64,000 nt of DNA from Takakia lepidozioides. Taxonomy: Eukaryota; Streptophyta; Takakiopsida; Takakiales; Takakiaceae. The stretch lies in assembly GCA_030704615.1 (NCBI GenBank), contig CM060733.1, positions 46,748,001 to 46,812,000 on the forward strand, written 5' to 3'. The position numbers were made by a program, and so were the translations under genes. The stretch's first letter is position 1; every line of letters begins with the position of its first letter. The notes beneath the pieces are model-generated. The model worked only from the letters and a program-made list of their open reading frames with translations, had not been told where the DNA came from and searched no databases. Positions 58,370 through 64,000 of this stretch are shown here, in pieces.

Positions 58370-58640
58370 CGGCGCGGACTGACAGACTGGCAGACTAGGG
58401 GGCAGCAGACGGGCACAGCGGACTGTTGGGTGGACTTGCAGGGACTGGCACAATGGATTGGCGTGCATAGCGGATTGGCCGGCAGACTGGCGGTCTGGTG
58501 GACTGAGGGGAACTGGACACACGGGTAGCGGACTGGCGGGCAGACTGAGGGCGCGGCAGCAGCTGGGCGACCGCGCGCAACGGCGGGCGGGGGGGTCCGG
58601 GTGGGGGGAGCCGGGCGTCCGTGCGCGGGGCCCACCGGTC
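58370..58640. repeat. GC-rich CAGACTGGCAGACT repeat block
   Basis: GACTGACAGACTGGCAGACT opens a run of GGACTG/CAGACTG words that turns into a very GC-rich stretch (CGGCGGGCGGGGGGGTCC) by 58,590. It shares the CAGACTG word with 56.3-57.6 kb. Pro/Ala-rich ORFs on the minus strand follow from base composition. Confidence 0.6.
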
Positions 58641-58657
58641 AGCTCTAGTCTGTAGAC

Positions 58658-58843
58658 TTGAGTGAGGAGGATTTGTGGTCAGAGGGAGAGCTCTTCACCA
58701 CCTCACACGCCCACCGAGTTTTAGCAACGGCTACCGCGCCTCACAGGGAGGTTAATCGAAGGAAGGTAGGACTAGAGGACGCAGTCAAGTCTCTAGGACT
58801 GGGATTGTATGAATGCGAGTCTGATGCAGACTACATCGCCTAG
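58658..58843 (+). CDS. Small hypothetical ORF
   Basis: 61 codons after an alternative start (MSEEDLWSEGELFTTSHAHR, ending LGLYECESDADYIA). Acidic and without a known motif. It could be a fragment of a larger lost gene. Confidence 0.2.
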   Translation: MSEEDLWSEGELFTTSHAHRVLATATAPHREVNRRKVGLEDAVKSLGLGLYECESDADYIA

Positions 58844-58952
58844 TTGTTCGGAGAAAACCAAGGCAGGGAAGTGATGGTACACTCGGTATCAACCGAGGCA
58901 CTTCCGGAGTTCGAGTTATTTACTGAACTTTTTTCCATGGGTGCGGATGTTG

Positions 58953-59010
58953 CATGAGCGGTGAGCATGAGCATGAGCGGTGAGCATGAGCATGAGCGGA
59001 TTTTAGCATG
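58953..59010 (+). repeat. Short tandem repeat AGCATGAGCATGAGCGGTG
   Basis: About three units of an 18-19-bp repeat, itself made of AGCATG steps, in the stretch before TTTTAGCATGAGTAG. Confidence 0.85.
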
Positions 59011-59425
59011 AGTAGAGCACATTTCAGAGAATATTCCCTAATTTTGGACTTTAAAAATGTACAATTCGCCCGCTTTTTATGCAAAAAAGTGCTCGTGCGT
59101 GAACATACTGGTGGGTAAACGTTAGATTCGGATTTGATACGATAGCTTTGGCAGTTGCCGAACCTATATAGTCGGTGCTGATTACAGGACGCCGGAATTT
59201 CCATCACGGAAATAGGTTGTGGGGAATTGGGCCGCGGGAATAGGCAGTCATATGAATAAAAAACCATTTTTTGAACGAGCCGTGGCTCGACAGGAAAGCG
59301 ATGACATGGAGATTAAAGGCACGTGTGATTTTTCATTCCCTTGGACCATTTGTTTTGGTGGTGAAGGTGAAGTCGGGACCGACTACACTATTTCGGGGAT
59401 TTACAAACAGTGGTGACCGAGGACT

Positions 59426-60015
59426 ATGGACAATGATGTAGGAACCAACAACGATCTCGTGCAGCAATCGGACAGCGAAAGGCCTCCGTCCCCTTAGCAG
59501 CGGCAAATTCCCAACGATGGTGTGGCTCCGAAGACGGACAATGCTGCAGGGGAAACTAGCAGTGCACCGGTGGAATCTAACGACGACAGGCCTGAGTCCC
59601 CTCAGTTGCTTTGTTTTTTGATTTCGACGAAGCCATCGGCAATAGCCTTGCATTTTCTGCAAATTGAGTTTCCTGGTGGGTTTTTATGGATTCGGACTCG
59701 TCGGAAGAAGTATCCGAGGATGAAGATGTAGGTGCAGAGTATCCTATACATGCCTTTGAGGAACTGGACATTGTCGGGGAGGACGAATTGCATTGGATTG
59801 CTGCTTCCATGGAGGTCTTCAACAGAGAAGCTCTGAAGTTTGTTGTGCCGCCGGAAGCACACGCAATAGAGTCGTGCAGTATCTGCCTCCAATGTGTCCA
59901 AGCTGGAGAATGTATGCGCACAGTGACAATCTACGCACACTCATTCCACATGCGTGCATTCAGACTTGGGTTCAACACAATGGCACATGCCCGCTTTGCC
60001 GCCACAGGTTCTAAG
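59426..60015 (+). pseudogene. RING-H2 finger protein gene, broken
   Basis: From ATG 59,426 a Ser/Pro-rich acidic leader (SERPPSP) meets TAG near 59,495, then VAPKTDNAAGETSSAPVESN. A second frame from 59,686 (MDSDSSEEVSEDEDVG) leads to the RING start CSICLQCVQAGEC and AHSFH, and after a shift near 59,953 the RING end HACIQTWVQHNGTCPLCRHR with a stop at 60,013-60,015. RING-H2 proteins of this type are E3 ubiquitin ligases. The third zinc ligand, a Cys before A-H-S-F-H, is Tyr here. Stop, shifts and the lost ligand point to a pseudogene. Confidence 0.75.
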
Positions 60016-61206
60016 AGAAAACATATGCATTTTTATTTTCAATCTTCTTTCCGCATGCCTGTTTGCGTACTAAGTGTACTGCTTCCCATTTCCGCAATAA
60101 AGTTTGGCATCATGTTTTTTTTTCTCTGGATCTGTTCTTTTCTCCAAAGCACCGTCTGATTTCATTTCCGTGCATAATATTCATTTTCTTCTACAAGGTC
60201 TTACACCTTTCCCCTAACGGTGTATCTACAAAGGATCACCACGAGGAACACTATTGGGAGATACTCAAATCGATCATCTTTCACGAAGACTTAAACAAAC
60301 TGCCGCATACGCACAATGTAAATGCATAACACCACGAAGTCCGCATCGACTTCAACTTCTCCGTGTGACAATGATTTTTCGTTTCAGTGTCAAGGGCGAA
60401 CAAAATGTGACGTTATATTTTTTACGTTTCATTATACCTTGAAGTCGGTGCCGACTTTACCGGTTTCAAATGCATGACATGCTGCATCTCATATTAAACA
60501 GTAAATCGTAAAGGAACAACTTTGCTGGGATCATACAATGTCGATGGTCTAGTGAGCATGTAAAAAGTATACGTCGAACAGTGCATAATCGGCACCGACT
60601 TCAACCTCAAAGAGACATATGGTCCATGTTCAGCTATAATAGAAGCAATTGTATACGTCGAACAGTATACGGCCATGCGAGTACTAGGTGAACCCTAAAT
60701 ATAACGTTGCATAATGCATGGATATGGCATTAAAGAAATGTTGTTAAACATTTTCAACTCGCACGGGCTTACGGTTTTCTCAAGAAAGGTAATGCATAGA
60801 TGCAAAATAGACATTGGAAATTGCGTAGCCGGCACCGGCTCCATTCGCAAATTCACATCTTGGGTGAAGTGGGTGAAGGATGTCGAAATCCTCAATATGG
60901 AGGTCGCCCACTATATAGTTTGCACCGACTACAACCAGGTAATGTGGACGAAATAAGCATTATTTGAGGCACTTCGAAGCACGTCAATTGTACACATAAG
61001 TTCTTCCTTTAAATGACAAAAAGTCCGCTAACATGAGCTGCTGGTGTGCACTTACTCCATAGGTGATGGAAAGTCAATGTGAAGTGCTTTTAAACGTACG
61101 TTACGTCTTCAGATCATGCTCAATGAAGGTATTGTTCACATTTGCAACCCATAACAAAAACAATGCATATTCCGGAATGACCTCAACGGTTGCAAGTATT
61201 TGAACT
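60016..61206. other. Non-coding region with palindrome sites
   Basis: Apart from the dyad sites and the duplicated GTATACGTCGAACAGT word, nothing was recognised. The 60,714-60,956 ORF runs through two of the sites and is not called. Confidence 0.35.
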
Positions 61207-61425
61207 GTGGGCATGAATGCAAAATGTGGGTGCATTGAGGATGCAACAGGAGTGTTCAACACTATGGCTGAACAAGATGTGGTGTCATGGAGTGCGATGA
61301 TTGCAAGATATGCACAGCAAAGGCGCGGGATGGAAGCTTTGGAGACCTATGAGCAAATGATGTGCGAAGGGGTGAAGCCCAACCACATCACGTTTGTGGA
61401 ACTAGTGTGATAAGGTGATAAGGTG
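61207..61425 (+). pseudogene. PPR pseudogene fragment
   Basis: NAKCGCIEDATGVFNTMAEQ, DVVSWSAMIARYAQQRRGM and ALETYEQMMCEGVKPNHITF, about one PLS unit, then a stop. It is followed by the PPR-associated module (GCTGCTAGCAGCACGGCAAG near 61,468). Confidence 0.8.
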
Positions 61426-61559
61426 AGTTGGGTGTTTCCTAGAACAAAGCTAGGCTGTTATTTGTCGGCTGCTAGCAGCACGGCAAGGATGTATGCATGA
61501 TTTGTGCAGAGAAGCATGGAAGTAGCCGCACTGTCACATTATCCAAAGTGGATTCACGC

Positions 61560-62048
61560 CAAATATTTTTCTACTCAGCACCCATGTCAAACATGTATGT
61601 TAAGTGCAGGAGCATCATGCATACTCACCAAGTTTTGAACAGAATGCCTCAACGATCTTTGACCATGTGGAATATAATGTTGGCAGGATTTACCAAGCAT
61701 GGGTAAGGTAGGAATGCTTTGGAGACCTATGAGCAAATGATGCGCGAAGGGGTGAAGCCCAACCACATCACGTTTGTTTGTGTTTGCAATGCGTGTGCAT
61801 GCCTGGGAGCTCTGGAAAAGGGGAAAGAGATCCATGGTGACATCGTCAAAGCTGGAAATGTACCAGATGTCATTCTGAACACTGCCCTGGTGGACATGTA
61901 TGCCAAATGTGGGTGCATTAAGGATGTGAAGGGAGTTTTCAACACTATGGCTGAACGAGATGTGGTGTCATGGAACGCGATGCTTGCAAGGTATGCAGAG
62001 CAGGGACATGGTATGGAGGCTTTGGAGACCTATGATCTCCTTCAATAG
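61560..62048 (+). pseudogene. PPR pseudogene fragment
   Basis: MSNMYVKCRSIMHTHQVLNR and LTMWNIMLAGFTKHG match the N-terminal part of the copies at 52.4 and 53.4 kb. After a frame change near 61,705 an open 109-codon stretch carries a clean L-S-P series (CACLGALEKGKEIHGDIVKA; TALVDMYAKCGCIKDVKGVF; VVSWNAMLARYAEQGHGM) and ends at a stop near 62,046. No 3' domains. Confidence 0.85.
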
Positions 62049-62420
62049 CACAACGGCTACAAGTGGGTAGATGGTCAACTACGGCAACAGCACAATTCAT
62101 AGAACAAGGCGCTGCTATTGAAGGTACCTTCTTCAACATACACCCTGTTTTCCCCTGCTATCAGAGTCATCCCTAAATTTTTATGTTGAATTATGCAAGT
62201 TAGCTCGTTGGTGGATTTATGGTGGGGAGTGATTTTGACATGTTACAGCCAATGTGGTCGTCAGGAAAGTATCGAAAAATAGATAACAAAGACTCGAGGA
62301 GAAGCTCTGGAGTGAATACGTTTCTGACCTCAGTCAATGGTGGAACAATCGAGGCAAAAGGTGACCAGATGACGTTCCGCGTCCAATGGAACAGTAGCTC
62401 TACTCATACATAATTTTGGA
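62040..62420 (+). repeat. PPR-associated module, + copy
   Basis: Matches 47,495-47,830 (CACAACGGCTACAAGTGGGT; GGTACCTTCTTCAACATA; CAGTCAATGGTGGAACAATC) directly after the PPR stop, the same order as at 47 kb. Confidence 0.7.
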
Positions 62421-63737
62421 AATGAGCTACTCTTTCAGAGTATAGATAGTCCATGCTCGCAGCTGTTTTCACGATGGGGGTCCTACGGAGCATAAGACTT
62501 AGTTGAAATTCAATTTAAATTGCTTCCAAGATGTTCAACTGTGCCAATGCCATTTCTCTTAAGTGTACCCATTTTTAGAGGTGTTTTCAATCGGCTCCCA
62601 ATATGCATAGACCATAAATTTGACCTTATGCAAAGATTTACGTCACTGAAGATGGGAGCACATATAAGCAGAGAACTTGTTGACCGTACGATGTAAGACT
62701 ATCTTCCTTACATGATGATACACACGTTAACAGCTTACCAGCAACTCACATGAGCATAGCTTCTATGCTCATGTCAATGACAGCGGCATTCGACAGCTTT
62801 GTCCAAATATACATTTCCTCTTTGGAGTTGCGTCCTTTAGGTCGGTGCCGATTATGCACTGTCTGACCATTGTTTTATACACATTCTCTATTTTTTTCAT
62901 CACAAATAACCTTACTGTGTAATAGAAGTCAATATGATCATCGATTTGTGAAGTATGAGGATGAATCGCCGAGTGGATACTGCAACTATAGAAGTCGTTG
63001 CCGACTACCTGGGCTTAGAGTCATAGTCGGTGATGACTATTAAGAAGGAGTCGTGACAGATGTTGGAATAATAGTCGGTGCCGACTATTAGGTTGGGGTT
63101 TGAGATATAGGTCAATTTGCGAGAATGTTTTTTTGGTTAAAATTGCAAACTCTGACACTTCGGGAACGGATTGCGAAGATACATACCCCGGAGAAGAGCT
63201 ACGTTCTAAGCCCCTATGTGGCGGTAGTAGCAAATGCTCGGGCATACGAGCCATGGATACGTGTGTCTCTCAAACGTAATAATGGCCACCGTAGAAAAGG
63301 GACTGTCTACAACGCGTTCGGGTCCAACCATATGTGGATGCTAAGGCGGAGGAGGGTTTAAGAAGCGAGGATCCAACCACTGAGGAAGAATCCTCTAATG
63401 AGAGTGGTGAGGAGGAGAGCACTGAGGATTGGACTCCCACCCGAGACAATCGTATTCACGAACCCCTGGGTACACCTATGTGGACAATTCTACCATGGTA
63501 TGAAATCATATAGCTATGGAATATGCCGATGAGGTCGGGCAACCGATGGAAGAGTACCTTTACTTATAAAGATGTTTGGAAATCAGTACTCTATGAGGAC
63601 ATTCGCATACTCGGCATGACCCTAGAACTATTGAGCCTTCCACATGGTCGCCTTTAACGATTCTTCTACATTTCTTTAAATTCTTTTGGAAAACATGACC
63701 ATGTCCTATAAGTGTACTTGTTCCGCTTACGAGCATA
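62421..63737. other. Non-coding region with palindromes and a possible acidic exon fragment
   Basis: Four of the GTCGG/CCGAC sites fall here. At 63,125-63,361 a 78-codon ORF and, in another frame to about 63,510, an acidic stretch (TTEEESSNESGEEESTEDW) look more protein-like than the surroundings, but no family was recognised. Confidence 0.35.
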
Positions 63738-64000
63738 TCACATCTTCAAAATGACATTTGGTACAATTCCAGCCCTGACGATGTTGCCATGGACCTCCAG
63801 AGCTGCCAGGGTTGTGTTCATAATGACATTTGGTACAATTCCAGCTTTGATGATGTCACCATGCACCTCTTTGCCCTTTTCCAGGGCTGCCAGGCTTGCA
63901 CAAGCATTGCAAGTGCACACAAACGTGATGTGGTCGGGCTTCCAAAGCCTCCATCCCGCGCCCCTGCTGTGCATTCCCTGCAAGCAGCGCATTCCACGAC
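63738..64000 (-). pseudogene. PPR pseudogene fragment, cut by the window end
   Basis: SLAALEKGKEVHGDIIKAGI, VPNVIMNTTLAALEVHGNIV and RAGIVPNVILKM. The doubled VHG-I unit is the same abnormal structure as in the 53.7-54.5 kb copy. The fragment continues beyond the window. Confidence 0.8.

Larger units (their letters stand above)
59168..63090. repeat. Recurring palindrome AGTCGGTGCCGACT, about ten sites
   Basis: Exact at 60,443-60,456 and 63,072-63,085. Near-matches at 59,169, 59,371, 60,587, 60,827, 60,917, 62,840, 62,992 and 63,024. Substitutions tend to keep one half of the dyad. Flanks often read TATA or AATA before and ACTA or ATTA after. The remaining DNA between the sites shares no obvious repeat, apart from GTATACGTCGAACAGT at 60,568 and 60,650. 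Confidence 0.8.

Noticed and set aside
58220-58635. Pro/Ala/Arg-rich minus-strand ORFs
   Set aside because: They follow the GC-rich CAGACTG block and appear in several frames at once.
60443-63085. Resemblance of GGCACCGACT/AGTCGGTGC to the 3' hairpin of a CRISPR tracrRNA
   Set aside because: Only the short palindrome is shared; there is no repeat-spacer array or Cas gene, and the setting is a plant nuclear genome.

Overview
The window looks like nuclear DNA of a land plant, most likely a seed-free one (bryophyte, lycophyte or fern). Support for a plant: a chloroplast-targeted Psb27 gene, LTR retrotransposons with initiator-tRNA primer sites, plant telomere-type AAACCCT blocks, PLS-type PPR repeats, F-box genes and GT-AG introns. 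The seed-free reading rests mainly on the decayed PLS PPR family and on a Crinkler-like coiled-coil/kinase gene; the species cannot be fixed from sequence alone. Genes are sparse and most of the window is repeats and broken genes.

Layout. 1-0.5 kb: last two exons of an unrecognised gene. 2.6-5.4 kb: truncated copy 1 of a long repeat unit that carries an F-box gene. 5.4-21.8 kb: a nest of retroelements. A Ty1/copia element is split inside its gag zinc knuckle by a minus-strand Ty3/gypsy chromovirus flanked by the 5-bp duplication GATGG. The Ty3 element is itself broken: its 5' half (LTR part, primer site, gag, protease, reverse transcriptase) now lies in the opposite orientation at 18.7-21.75 kb. 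Between the Ty3 pieces lie repeat copy A (9.3-12.9 kb), a decayed coiled-coil ORF and a satellite rich in AAACCCT. 24.7-25.3 kb: Psb27 on the minus strand, the clearest conventional gene. 25.5-31.5 kb: repeat copy B with a frameshifted F-box gene and a MITE. 32.9-39.8 kb: repeat copy C, inverted, with an intact 546-codon F-box ORF, a TATA box and a large pyrimidine minisatellite. 41.5-43.8 kb: a minus-strand coiled-coil/nuclease-like/kinase-like gene with one clear intron and three frameshifts. 45.4-64 kb: fragments of a decayed PPR family on both strands, mixed with long-inverted-repeat and CACTA-like DNA, a lone chromodomain, a broken RING-H2 gene and a set of recurring GTCGGTGCCGAC palindromes.

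Functionally, Psb27 would act in photosystem II assembly in the thylakoid lumen, and the F-box protein in SCF-type target recognition. Each F-box unit also carries an internally deleted antisense copy of its own gene 3' of the gene, so read-through could give self-complementary RNA. The rest reads as a history of nested insertion, inversion and decay. I found no tRNA, rRNA or CRISPR array.
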